A stretch of 32,187 nt of DNA from positions 1 through 32,187 of the forward strand of contig CASFYE010000047.1 of the NCBI GenBank assembly GCA_949298925.1, read 5' to 3'. Source of the stretch: an uncultured Bacillota bacterium. Lineage in GTDB: Bacteria > Bacillota > Clostridia > Christensenellales > UBA1242. The notes beneath the pieces were generated by a model. That model saw nothing but the letters and a program-made list of their open reading frames with translations. It ran no database searches and had not been told where the DNA came from. Each line of letters opens with the position of its first letter. Position 1 is the first letter of the stretch. Positions 23,446-31,931 of this stretch are shown piece after piece. The translations under genes and the position numbers were made by a program.

Positions 23446-24978
23446 GTGGATACATTGACACAGGCTCTCATCAATTATGAGAATGGGAAATTTAATTTTT
23501 TAAGATTGTATGACGTAATTTTAGATTATAAAAATGAAGAATGCGTCTTCACTTTTTTATATCCTGAAACAGTTGATCAAATCACAAATGAAGAAAGAAA
23601 AGAGATAGAGGCTTTTGTAAAAAACAATGTTACACTTTTTAGTAAAATTAGAATTAAATTTAAAAAAAGTTTCTTAGATGAAAAATTACTAAAAAAAGAA
23701 ATCATTAAATTTTTTAACGATAGTTATCCAGCGATTTCATCAGAACTATCACAACAACAGATCTTTTTAAAAAAAGATAACGACAAAGTAGAAATAACTT
23801 TACATCTAAGCAAATTAGTAAAAGACTATTTTGACAACAAATTTGTTAAAATTAAATTATTAGAATTTTTGGATAACAATTTTTTGGGTAGTTTTGAGGT
23901 TTTAACAATTCAAGATGAAAATTTTGAAATTCCCGAGGAGATTACACCTGTCAAGTATAAAATTTTAGCCAAAAAGACTTCACGATATGAAGTAACTCCA
24001 ATAAAGAAACTTTTTGGCAAAGACATTTCTCCTTTTCCTGAGCAAATAAAAAACAATAATAAGCCTAAGTCATCTGTGATATTGTTTGGAAACATTTCTA
24101 AAATTGAAATAAAATCTTTTACGGCAAAAAAGGGTAAGATGGCAGGGCAGGAGAAAAAATACGCAACCTTTTTGCTTAATGATGGAAACAAAATCGAATG
24201 TATTTATTTTTCGACTAAAACAAATCAACCCAAACTTTCAGCTTTACAAGAAAATCTTTGTTTCTTATGCCTTGGCGACATAAAGGTGGGCTTGTCTGGA
24301 AAACTGACCTATTACATAACATCTATGACGCTAGCTCAATTAAAGACACCACCAAATGAAAACGATGACAGCGAAATTATTTCAAAAAGGCGAGTTGTAA
24401 ACATAGAAGACATTTATGAAAATCGTCAAGAAAACATTTTTATAAAAGACCCTGTTTACAACGAGCCAATTGCCTCTCGTGACATAGTCGTTTATGATTT
24501 AGAAACAACAGGTCTTGACCCTGAAACTTGCGAAATTATCGAAATTGGTGCAATTAAAATAGAAAAAGGGAAGATAACCAAAAAATTTTCCACGTTTGTT
24601 AGGCCCTCTTCTTCAATTCCAGAATCCGCAACAAAGATCAATCATATAACAAATGAAATGGTAGAAAATGCTCCACGCATAGAAGATGCAATTATTGACT
24701 TCTACAAATTCACAAAAGATTGCATGATTTCTGGTTACAATAACACTGAATTTGACAACAAATTTTTAAAAAAGGCATACCAAAAGGTCAACCTTACCTT
24801 AGATAATGACAATATTGATGTTTTATTAATTGCAAAAAGCAAGCACTTAAAGACAAGCAATTCAAAACTTACCACTGTTGCAACAGCTCTTGGAATTGAC
24901 CTTACAGGTGCGCATAGAGCCTACAATGACGCTTTTGCGACAGCAAAAGTCTTATTAAAATTAAGCGAAAAGGCATAA
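23446..24978 (+). CDS. PolC-derived OB and DEDDh 3'-5' exonuclease protein lacking the polymerase
   Basis: This 510-aa protein sits exactly where polC lies in Firmicutes, between rseP and rimP, and resembles the first part of PolC. Residues 1-190 fit the divergent N-terminal domain. About 208-298 form the OB domain (SSVILFGNISKIEIKSF, then LGDIKVGLSGKL). About 346-510 form a complete DEDDh exonuclease: D351 and E353 in VVYDLETTGLD, D437 in NNTEFD, and H490 with D495 in AHRAYNDAFAT. In PolC the exonuclease is inserted within the PHP domain, and a large polymerase follows. Here neither is present, and the gene ends cleanly with TAA. It starts at GTG 23446, 9 bp after rseP, with no good ribosome-binding site. 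It probably acts as a stand-alone proofreading or repair exonuclease. Confidence 0.87.
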   Translation: MDTLTQALINYENGKFNFLRLYDVILDYKNEECVFTFLYPETVDQITNEERKEIEAFVKNNVTLFSKIRIKFKKSFLDEKLLKKEIIKFFNDSYPAISSELSQQQIFLKKDNDKVEITLHLSKLVKDYFDNKFVKIKLLEFLDNNFLGSFEVLTIQDENFEIPEEITPVKYKILAKKTSRYEVTPIKKLFGKDISPFPEQIKNNNKPKSSVILFGNISKIEIKSFTAKKGKMAGQEKKYATFLLNDGNKIECIYFSTKTNQPKLSALQENLCFLCLGDIKVGLSGKLTYYITSMTLAQLKTPPNENDDSEIISKRRVVNIEDIYENRQENIFIKDPVYNEPIASRDIVVYDLETTGLDPETCEIIEIGAIKIEKGKITKKFSTFVRPSSSIPESATKINHITNEMVENAPRIEDAIIDFYKFTKDCMISGYNNTEFDNKFLKKAYQKVNLTLDNDNIDVLLIAKSKHLKTSNSKLTTVATALGIDLTGAHRAYNDAFATAKVLLKLSEKA

Positions 24979-25012
24979 CTATTAATTAATTTTAAAAATC
25001 ATGAAATTTTTC

Positions 25013-25041
25013 TTGCAATTTGTTAAACATAATGATATAAT
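25013..25041 (+). promoter_or_regulatory. Promoter of the rimP-nusA-infB operon
   Basis: TTGCAA (25013-25018), a 17-bp spacer and TATAAT (25036-25041) preceded by TGA (extended -10). Transcription should begin near 25048. Confidence 0.83.
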
Positions 25042-25058
25042 AAAGAGACTGGAATTTC

Positions 25059-25082
25059 GAAGTGGGCGAGTTTGCCCACTTC
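25059..25082 (+). promoter_or_regulatory. Hairpin in the rimP leader
   Basis: GAAGTGGGC (25059-25067) and GCCCACTTC (25074-25082) form a perfect 9-bp stem with a GAGTTT loop. No T run follows, so it is not a simple terminator. It lies just upstream of the AGGAGG site of rimP, at the very 5' end of the transcript. It may protect the 5' end or help nusA-operon control. Confidence 0.6.
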
Positions 25083-25102
25083 ATTTGTAGAAGGAGGAAA
25101 TT

Positions 25103-25561
25103 TTGTCAAAAATAAAGGATAGGTGCGAAAAAGAGATTCGTCCTGTTATAGAAAGTTTAGGCTATGAACTTGTGGAAGTGAGTTATCAAAAACTTGCAGG
25201 AGAAATGAATTTGATTTTTACTATTGATTCAATCGCTCCGATAACAATTGAAGATTGCGAAAAAGTTACAAAAGCAATCGACCCAATTTTAGAAGAGATG
25301 AATCCAACAGATGACAAGCCTTATATTTTAAGTGTCAGTTCGCCGGGTATTGACAGACCGCTGACAACAAAACGCGACTTTGAAAGAAACAAAGGAAAGG
25401 AAATAGAAATCACATTGTTTAAAAAATTAGATAACAAAAAAACTTTTGTTGGAATTTTACAGGATTATGATGATGAGACTATCACAATAATTCAAAGCGA
25501 CAAGTTAATGACTATAAAAAGAGCATTAATCGCACACATCGTGCCGGTTATAAAATTTTAA
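25103..25561 (+). CDS. rimP: Ribosome maturation factor RimP
   Basis: RimP assists maturation of the 30S subunit. The 152-aa protein shows the N-terminal alpha/beta domain (GYELVEVSYQKLAGEMNLIFTID, then ITIEDCEKVTKAIDPILEE, about 18-74) and the signature YILSVSSPGIDRPL, followed by a C-terminal Sm-like barrel (KTFVGILQDYDDETITII). The start is TTG 25103, with AAGGAGG 5-6 bp upstream; no ATG fits. It is first in the rimP-nusA-rnpM-ylxQ-infB-rbfA cluster, the canonical order. Confidence 0.95.
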   Translation: MSKIKDRCEKEIRPVIESLGYELVEVSYQKLAGEMNLIFTIDSIAPITIEDCEKVTKAIDPILEEMNPTDDKPYILSVSSPGIDRPLTTKRDFERNKGKEIEITLFKKLDNKKTFVGILQDYDDETITIIQSDKLMTIKRALIAHIVPVIKF

Positions 25562-25573
25562 AAGGAGAACAAA

Positions 25574-26737
25574 ATGATAAACAAAGATTTTTTTCAAGCA
25601 TTAGAGGATTTAGAAACAGAAAAAAAGATTGACAAAGAAAAATTTATTGAGGCGTTAGAAACTGCTCTTGCCTCTGCTTATAAAAAAATGTATGGAGAAG
25701 CAAAAAGTGCAAGTGTAAAAATTAATCCAGAAAAAAACACTATTCGAATCTTTTCTTATAAAACAATAGTCGATGAAGTCCAAGATCCAGACAAAGAAAT
25801 ATCTCTCGACGAAGCAAGACTTATTAAAAAAAGTTATAAAGTCGGTGACATTGTTGCGCAAGAAGAATCAACAAAAGAATTTGGAAGAATTGCCGCACAA
25901 ACCGCCAAGCAAGTCGTTATGCAGAAATTAAAAGAACTTGAAAGAGGAATTGCAGTTTCTGAAATATCCGAAAAAGAAGACGAACTTTTAACTACTATCG
26001 TAAAAAGAATTGACAATGGAACAGTATACGTTCAGATAACAGGTTCTCATGTGGAAGGAATTATGTTGCCATCTGATCAAATTCCAAATGAAAAATACGA
26101 AGTTGGACAAAGAATAAAAGTTTATGTTAAAAAGATCAAGGATTCTTTCCGCGGTCCACAAATCCAAGTTACGAGAAGCAATGTAGGTTTTGTTAGAAAA
26201 GTTTTTGAGCTTGAAATTCCAGAAATAAATAATGGCGAAGTAAAAATTAAAAATATCGCTAGGGACCCTGGAAACAGAGCAAAAGTGGCTGTTTATTCTG
26301 ACAAAGCAAACGTTGATGCTATTGGCGCATGCGTTGGAAATCATGGAATTAGAATCAACACGATTGTTTCTGAACTAAACGGAGAAAAAATTGACTTGAT
26401 TTTATACAGCGACGACCCACTTGAATACATCGCTCGCGCGCTTAGCCCTGCAAAAGTTTTAAGTGTTGAAACAAATGAAAGCCTCATGGCTTCACGCGTA
26501 ATAGTCCCAGATGACAAGCTTTCACTTGCAATAGGTAAAAACGGTCAAAACGTTCGTTTAGCAGCGAGACTTACAGGATGGAAGATCGAGGTTAAACCAG
26601 AAAGCACATTATCGTCATCACAACAAACAGAAGAGATAAAAGAAACTGAATATGAATTGACAGAACTTGACGATGACGATTCTTTCCAAACATTAGATGA
26701 TCTAGAAGAAATTTCAGGGAACACAGATGAAGAATGA
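25574..26737 (+). CDS. nusA: Transcription termination/antitermination factor NusA
   Basis: NusA binds RNA polymerase and RNA to control pausing, termination and antitermination. The N-terminal domain (about 1-125) contacts the polymerase. The S1 domain (about 135-200) includes GTVYVQITGSHVEGIMLPSDQIP. Two KH domains follow (about 200-345): EIPEINNGEVKIKNIARDPGNRAKVAVYS, then IGACVGNHGIRINTIVSELNGEKIDLI, and KLSLAIGKNGQNVRLAARLTGWKIEV. A short acidic tail ends the 387-aa protein, normal for Firmicutes. AAAAGGAG lies before ATG 25574. It overlaps rnpM by 11 bp. Confidence 0.97.
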   Translation: MINKDFFQALEDLETEKKIDKEKFIEALETALASAYKKMYGEAKSASVKINPEKNTIRIFSYKTIVDEVQDPDKEISLDEARLIKKSYKVGDIVAQEESTKEFGRIAAQTAKQVVMQKLKELERGIAVSEISEKEDELLTTIVKRIDNGTVYVQITGSHVEGIMLPSDQIPNEKYEVGQRIKVYVKKIKDSFRGPQIQVTRSNVGFVRKVFELEIPEINNGEVKIKNIARDPGNRAKVAVYSDKANVDAIGACVGNHGIRINTIVSELNGEKIDLILYSDDPLEYIARALSPAKVLSVETNESLMASRVIVPDDKLSLAIGKNGQNVRLAARLTGWKIEVKPESTLSSSQQTEEIKETEYELTELDDDDSFQTLDDLEEISGNTDEE

Positions 26738-26975
26738 AATATTAAGAATGTGTGTTGTTTGCAGAGAAATGAAAGACAAAAAAACAATGACACGCATAGT
26801 CAAAAACAAACAGGGTGAATTCTTTATTGACAAAACAGGAAAAATGAATGGGCGAGGAGCATATGTCTGCTCAGAACCAACTTGTAGAGCAAAACTACAA
26901 AAGCAAAAGATATTAAACAAAGCCTTCAAATGTCAACTGCCAGAGGAAATCTATAAACAATTGGAGAATGAATGA
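26727..26975 (+). CDS. rnpM: YlxR-family RNA-binding protein (RnpM)
   Basis: The YlxR family has recently been linked to RNase P activity (RnpM). The 82-aa protein has the family features: LRMCVVCREMKDKKTMTRIVKN at the start and GKMNGRGAYVCSEPTCRAKLQKQK (about 33-56). It starts inside the end of nusA (11-bp overlap) and overlaps ylxQ by 4 bp (ATGA). Translation is probably coupled through nusA, rnpM and ylxQ. Confidence 0.93.
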   Translation: MKNEILRMCVVCREMKDKKTMTRIVKNKQGEFFIDKTGKMNGRGAYVCSEPTCRAKLQKQKILNKAFKCQLPEEIYKQLENE

Positions 26976-27262
26976 GAGAAAAATTAAAAGGGCTTTTGAA
27001 CTTGGCAAAGAAAGCAGGATATTTAATAATCGGCAGTGAAAAACTTTCTACTTATTCAAAAAAGATGTATTTTTTGCTAGCTGACAAAAATGCAGGTAAA
27101 TCAACAAAAAAGATATTCGAAAACTTTAAAAACAAAGGTGTGCTAGGCGCTGAGATAGAAAATTTAGGAGAACTAATAAGTGTAGAAAAATGCATGATAA
27201 TAGGGATAAAAAATTTAGGTCTTAGCGAGCAAATAAAAAAATATATTAATCAGGGAGAATAG
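26972..27262 (+). CDS. ylxQ: L7Ae/YlxQ-family ribosomal-type RNA-binding protein
   Basis: Members of this family bind kink-turn RNA. The 96-aa protein matches YlxQ: LKGLLNLAKKAGYLIIGSEKL (about 5-25), YFLLADKNAGKSTKKIFENF (about 33-52) and MIIGIKNLGLSEQIKKY at the end. It lies in the standard slot between rnpM and infB. ATGA links it to rnpM, and its TAG stop is one base before the infB TTG start. It is more divergent than the other genes of this operon. Confidence 0.88.
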   Translation: MREKLKGLLNLAKKAGYLIIGSEKLSTYSKKMYFLLADKNAGKSTKKIFENFKNKGVLGAEIENLGELISVEKCMIIGIKNLGLSEQIKKYINQGE

Positions 27263-27263
27263 T

Positions 27264-29723
27264 TTGGCAAATCAAGCATTAAACAATTTAAAAATGATTC
27301 ACAACATGCAAAAAGAGGGCAGTTTACTTGAACTGCTCAGGGATTTGCGTGCGTTGAAATCGCAATTAGATGAAATGGCAAAAAACTTGCAAACTTCTAA
27401 AAAAGAATTAATTGCAAAAAAAGAAGCCGAAGTTAAAGCGACAAAAGTTGTTGAAGCAAAAACAGAACAACCTAAAGAGAAAGAGCAGGTAGTTCAAAAT
27501 TCAGTTGTTCAAAAACCACAAAACGAGCAACCGAGCTTTTCTAATACAAAAACTCAAAACAACAACTTCAAACGTTTTGACAACAAAAACCCACAACAAA
27601 ACAGATTTCAAGATCAAAGACGCCCTAATTTTGCCAACAAACAAAAACCTTTTGAACAAAACAAACAAGGTCCTAAGAGCCCAAAATTTGTTTCAACAAA
27701 GGTAAATAATTTTAGATCTTTCGCGTCAAAAGAACCAGCTGACACAATTGTGCTCCCACCAGAAAGGACCTTTGGAAACAAAAACAAAAATCCTCAAAAG
27801 AAAAATTTAGAGGAAAAAACCAAACCTGCAAAGCGCGCAGTTGACTCACGTCGTCAAAGCGTCATCATGCTCAATGAAAATAATGACTTTGAAGAGTCAA
27901 CGATGGGCACGCGTAAAGCTACAAACAAATTAAAAAAGAAGCAAGACACAAATGTGGCTCCAAAAGTCACACATGCAGTTATTAATTCAAATGACATAAC
28001 AGTAAAAGATTTAAGCGAAAAAACTGGCAGACCTGTTGCCGAAATTGTTAAAAAGCTTATGATATTAGGCGTTATGGCTACAATCAACTCCACCATCAAT
28101 TTTGAAACAGCCGAGCTTGTTGCAAGCGAACTTGGTGTCACACTTGAATTAAAACTAGAAAAAACTATGGAGGAAAAACTGTTTGAACACCAAAACAAGA
28201 CACCTGACGATAAATCATTACTTGTAAAACGACCACCTATTGTAACAGTTATGGGCCACGTGGATCACGGAAAGACCTCGCTTCTAGACGCTTTCAGAAA
28301 AACCAACGTAGTAGCAGGTGAAGCAGGTGGCATCACACAAAAAATTGGTGCATATCAAATCAGTTTTAACAATGAAAAAATCACCTTCATCGACACACCG
28401 GGTCATGCAGCTTTTACAGCTATGCGTGCACGTGGTGCCAAATCAACCGACATCGCAATTTTGGTTGTAGCAGCAGATGACGGAATTATGCCACAAACGA
28501 TCGAAGCAATCAATCATATTAAAGCAGCAAACGTGCCTGTTATCGTTGCAATAAACAAAATTGACAAACCTGAAGCAAACATTGACAAAGTAAAACAACA
28601 ACTTGCCGAACATGACCTTTTGCCAGAAGAATGGGGAGGTAGCACTATATGTGTTCCTATTTCAGCAAAAACAGGACAAGGCTTGGATGAACTCAAATCA
28701 ATGATTTTGTTAGTTGCAGAAATGGAAGAATTAAAAGCAAATCCTAAACACCTTGCAACAGGTGTAATCTTAGAGGCAGAATTAGACAAAAACAGGGGAC
28801 CTGTTGCCACTGTGCTTGTCCAAAACGGGACATTAAACGTAGGCGATTCCTTCTTATCTGGTCTCACTTATGGAAAGGTGAAAGCCATGTTTGACGAGCA
28901 TGGAAAATCAATAAAATCAGCTTTGCCATCGACACCTGTTTCAGTTTTAGGCTTTTATGACGTTCCATCTTCCGGTGATGCTTTTTATGAAGTGAGTGAG
29001 TCTTTATCAAAACAAGTTATCCAAGAAAGAATAGACAAAATCAAAAAAGCAAATGCATTAAAAACAAGTGGCGTAAGCCTTGATGATTTCATGGATAAAG
29101 TTCATGAAGGCTCTCTTAAAAACTTAAATTTGATCATCAAAACTGACACAAAAGGGTCGTTGGAAGCACTTGTTGCAACTCTTGCTCCTATATCCAATGA
29201 GGAAGCAAAGGTCAACATTGTCCATGCAGCGCCTGGTGCAGTTACTGAATCAGATTTAGTTCTCGCAGAAGCAACCAAATCGGTCATAATTGCATTTAAC
29301 ATAAAACCTGTCGCAAAAGCAAAACAGATGGCTGAAAAACAAAAAATCGAAATTAAAGAATACAAAATCATATATGAAGTTGTTGATGATATAACGCGCG
29401 CTATTAACGGATTGCTTACCGTGAAATATGAAGAAAAATACATCGGTATGGCAGAAATTCGTGTTGTCTTTAAACTTTCCTCTGCTGGCAAAATCGCAGG
29501 GTGCATGGTTAAAGACGGAAAAGTTACTCGAGGATGCATTGCGAAAGTATTGCGTGGCAACGAAGAAATAGGCAAGACAAGCGTAGAATCACTAAAAATA
29601 GTCAAAGATGAAAAGTCAGAAGTTTTGAAAGGCTATGAATGCGGAATAAAACTTAAAGACAACATCGATTTCAAAGAAGACGACACAATTGAGTTTTACA
29701 TCAGTGAACCAATAAAGAGGTAG
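27264..29723 (+). CDS. infB: Translation initiation factor IF-2
   Basis: IF-2 is the GTPase that brings fMet-tRNA to the ribosome. Residues about 1-230 are a variable, Asn/Gln/Lys/Pro-rich linker. About 240-300 form the IF2N domain ([21 protein letters not shown]). The GTPase domain follows, with G1 GHVDHGKTS (331-339), G3 DTPGHAAF, G4 NKIDK and G5 SAKTGQG; domains II-IV fill the rest to [16 protein letters not shown] and [13 protein letters not shown]. At 819 aa it is full length. The start is TTG 27264 with CAGGGAG 6-7 bp upstream. It ends with TAG 3 bp before rbfA. Confidence 0.97.
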   Translation: MANQALNNLKMIHNMQKEGSLLELLRDLRALKSQLDEMAKNLQTSKKELIAKKEAEVKATKVVEAKTEQPKEKEQVVQNSVVQKPQNEQPSFSNTKTQNNNFKRFDNKNPQQNRFQDQRRPNFANKQKPFEQNKQGPKSPKFVSTKVNNFRSFASKEPADTIVLPPERTFGNKNKNPQKKNLEEKTKPAKRAVDSRRQSVIMLNENNDFEESTMGTRKATNKLKKKQDTNVAPKVTHAVINSNDITVKDLSEKTGRPVAEIVKKLMILGVMATINSTINFETAELVASELGVTLELKLEKTMEEKLFEHQNKTPDDKSLLVKRPPIVTVMGHVDHGKTSLLDAFRKTNVVAGEAGGITQKIGAYQISFNNEKITFIDTPGHAAFTAMRARGAKSTDIAILVVAADDGIMPQTIEAINHIKAANVPVIVAINKIDKPEANIDKVKQQLAEHDLLPEEWGGSTICVPISAKTGQGLDELKSMILLVAEMEELKANPKHLATGVILEAELDKNRGPVATVLVQNGTLNVGDSFLSGLTYGKVKAMFDEHGKSIKSALPSTPVSVLGFYDVPSSGDAFYEVSESLSKQVIQERIDKIKKANALKTSGVSLDDFMDKVHEGSLKNLNLIIKTDTKGSLEALVATLAPISNEEAKVNIVHAAPGAVTESDLVLAEATKSVIIAFNIKPVAKAKQMAEKQKIEIKEYKIIYEVVDDITRAINGLLTVKYEEKYIGMAEIRVVFKLSSAGKIAGCMVKDGKVTRGCIAKVLRGNEEIGKTSVESLKIVKDEKSEVLKGYECGIKLKDNIDFKEDDTIEFYISEPIKR

Positions 29724-29726
29724 TAT

Positions 29727-30104
29727 ATGTCAACGAGAATTGATAGAGCAAATGCATTGTTACAAAAAACACTACAACAAATTTTACATTCACAAATGAA
29801 TGATCCTCGAATAGACGATTTTGTTGGAGTTAGCAAAGTTGAGGTTTCTCCAGATTTTCGTCACTGCAAAGTTAAAATTGCTTTTACTGATGGCAAATAT
29901 GAACGTGCAAATGTTGTTTTGGAAGTTTTGAAAAAATCTGAGGGTTTTATAAAACATAAATTGAGCGAAATGCTTGATATGCCAAAATTGCCAAAGCTAG
30001 AGTTTATTTTTGATAAAAATTTACAAAATGCTTTACGAGTTGATGAACTCCTTAAAAAAATAAACATACCTTCGTTAGAAGAAAATGGAGAAAATGATGA
30101 ATAA
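29727..30104 (+). CDS. rbfA: Ribosome-binding factor A
   Basis: RbfA is a 30S maturation and cold-adaptation factor with a KH-like fold. The 125-aa protein shows RIDRANALLQKTLQQILHSQMNDPRIDDFVGVSKVEVSPDFRHCKVKIAF at the start (in the family order) and the LPKLEFIFDKNLQNALRVDELLKKI end (about 92-116). AAGAGG lies before ATG 29727. Its end overlaps or touches the start of nrnA. Confidence 0.96.
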   Translation: MSTRIDRANALLQKTLQQILHSQMNDPRIDDFVGVSKVEVSPDFRHCKVKIAFTDGKYERANVVLEVLKKSEGFIKHKLSEMLDMPKLPKLEFIFDKNLQNALRVDELLKKINIPSLEENGENDE

Positions 30105-31041
30105 CTATAAAAAGGCGCTTTCTATGATAGACACGGCAAAAACAATTGCCGTGTTTTCGCATATTTCATACGACTGCGATGCGTTGGGTTCTATGTTTGG
30201 ATTATATGAATTTTTAAAATCAAAGGGCAAAATCGTAGAAATGTTTTTAGATGACACAATCAATGAACCTGACACTACAATTTTTGAAAATTCATTGCTT
30301 TCAAAAGAACTTAAAACATATGATTTGTGTATTATTACCGACACAAATGTAATTGACAGAATAGGAAAATATAGTGATTTTTTTGCAAAGCATAAAAATA
30401 CTTTAAGATTAGATCATCATAAGGGATATTTCAATATTGCCACAGTGGAGATTGTTGAAGATTTTTCATCTGCGTCTGAAGTAATATTAAATTTGATTGA
30501 AAAAATGGGAGAAAACCCATCTCAAACCGTAGCAACATATTTGTTCGCTGGAATAACGAGTGATACCGATAGGTTTATAACAAGCAACGTTAACAATAAA
30601 ACCTACGAACATGCATTAAAACTTGTTAATTATGGGGCGGACACCGAGAAAGTAAATAATTGCATATTTAAAACGAAATCATTATCGTCAGAAAAAATAC
30701 GAGCATTGATTTTTCAACGGTTGAAAACTTATGACGACGACATAGCAATATCCTACGTAAGATTAAAAGACTTGAAAAAATACGGTTTAAACCAAAATAA
30801 AATCGACTATGCAAATGATCTTATATACTTAGAAAATATCAATATCTCATGTTTGCTTAAACAATTTGATAAAAATACATACAAATGCAGTTTAAGGTCA
30901 AAAACAGGATATAGCGCTTCTTTGATAGCAGAAGCATTTGGGGGCGGTGGGCACCAAATGGCATCGGGTTGCAAAATAAAAGGAAGCAGAAAGAAAGTAA
31001 CAAAAAAACTTTTAAAAGTGATAAGAAAATTTTATAAATAA
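30097..31041 (+). CDS. nrnA: DHH-family phosphoesterase NrnA (nanoRNase/pAp phosphatase)
   Basis: NrnA degrades very short RNA oligonucleotides and can hydrolyse 3'-phosphoadenosine 5'-phosphate. Seen: SHISYDCDALGS near the start (the first metal motif, with D-x-D), ITDTNVIDRIG with its Asp, RLDHHKGYF (the DHH motif), TSDTDRF, and GGGGHQMASGCKI in the C-terminal DHHA1 domain. Three in-frame ATG codons lie at 30085, 30094 and 30097; GGAG at 30087-30090 favours ATG 30097, giving 314 aa. It overlaps rbfA by 8 bp. The rbfA-nrnA-truB order is standard in Firmicutes. Confidence 0.94.
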   Translation: MNNYKKALSMIDTAKTIAVFSHISYDCDALGSMFGLYEFLKSKGKIVEMFLDDTINEPDTTIFENSLLSKELKTYDLCIITDTNVIDRIGKYSDFFAKHKNTLRLDHHKGYFNIATVEIVEDFSSASEVILNLIEKMGENPSQTVATYLFAGITSDTDRFITSNVNNKTYEHALKLVNYGADTEKVNNCIFKTKSLSSEKIRALIFQRLKTYDDDIAISYVRLKDLKKYGLNQNKIDYANDLIYLENINISCLLKQFDKNTYKCSLRSKTGYSASLIAEAFGGGGHQMASGCKIKGSRKKVTKKLLKVIRKFYK

Positions 31042-31056
31042 AGCTTAAAGGAGAAA

Positions 31057-31923
31057 ATGTTATTGCCAAAACAAACCAACAATGAAAGCGGAATAGTTTT
31101 AGTAAAAAAGCCACGAGGAATCTCTTCATTTTCTGTCGTAAACATCGTTAAAAAAACATTAGGAGTTAAAAAGGCAGGCCACTTAGGCACATTGGATATG
31201 GAAGCAGAAGGGCTTTTACCTATCACTTTAAATTCTTCAACAAAACTTTTTGACTTGTTTTTGAATAAAGACAAAACCTACACAACAAAAATAAAATTTG
31301 GCGAAAAAAGTGACACTTTTGATCTCGAAGGCAACATTGAAAAAATTGGAAACACAATAATAACAAAAGAAATGCTTGAAAAGGTTTTGCCAACCTTTGT
31401 CGGAGAAATAGATCAAATGCCACCAAGTTTTTCAGCGAAAAAAATTAACGGAATCCGTGCGTACGAGCTGGCATTAAAAGGTGAAGACGTCAAATTGACT
31501 CCAAAAAGAATCAAGATTTCCAACATAAAATTATTGAGGCAATTAGACGAAAACTTTTTTGAGCTTGAAATAAATTGTTCGGCAGGCACATATATCAGAG
31601 CCATTGCACGCGATTTGGCAAAGACTTTTTCAACATATGCTGTATGTTATGACATTATAAGGACAAGATGTGGTATTTTTTTGATTAACAATGCTTTCAC
31701 TATTGAGCAAATAAAAGAAGGAAATTTTTGTATAATTAAACCAGACACACTTTTTAATTTTCCGAAATTATATTTAGACAAAAAATTTAGTGAAAAGTTA
31801 TTGAACGGAGCGCAAGTAAAAGTCAATCAAAAAGATGGTGATTACAAACTTTATGATGAACGTTTTTTAGGAATTGGAAAAGTTTATGACAATATGTTAA
31901 AATTGGACATCAGATTAAATTAG
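31057..31923 (+). CDS. truB: tRNA pseudouridine-55 synthase TruB
   Basis: TruB makes pseudouridine 55 in the T-loop of tRNAs. The 288-aa protein has GIVLVKKPRGISSFSVVN (about 12-29), the catalytic motif KAGHLGTLDMEAEGLLP with Asp 47, QMPPSFSAKKINGIRAYELA (about 126-145) and CSAGTYIRAIARDLA. The usual GTLDPxATG is GTLDMEAEG, but the catalytic Asp is kept. The start is ATG 31057; TTG 31063 is nearly as good relative to GGAG. It ends with TAG. ribF, which often follows, is not found here. Confidence 0.94.
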   Translation: MLLPKQTNNESGIVLVKKPRGISSFSVVNIVKKTLGVKKAGHLGTLDMEAEGLLPITLNSSTKLFDLFLNKDKTYTTKIKFGEKSDTFDLEGNIEKIGNTIITKEMLEKVLPTFVGEIDQMPPSFSAKKINGIRAYELALKGEDVKLTPKRIKISNIKLLRQLDENFFELEINCSAGTYIRAIARDLAKTFSTYAVCYDIIRTRCGIFLINNAFTIEQIKEGNFCIIKPDTLFNFPKLYLDKKFSEKLLNGAQVKVNQKDGDYKLYDERFLGIGKVYDNMLKLDIRLN

Positions 31924-31931
31924 GAGAAAAA

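Noticed and set aside
24979..25102. Frameshifted remainder of a PolC polymerase domain after the exonuclease
   Set aside because: Only 124 bp precede rimP and they hold a promoter and hairpin. The polymerase domain would need about 2.5 kb.
29102..29605. 167-codon frame on the minus strand
   Set aside because: It lies wholly within infB, has no recognisable protein features and no ribosome-binding site. It is a shadow of the codon bias of infB.
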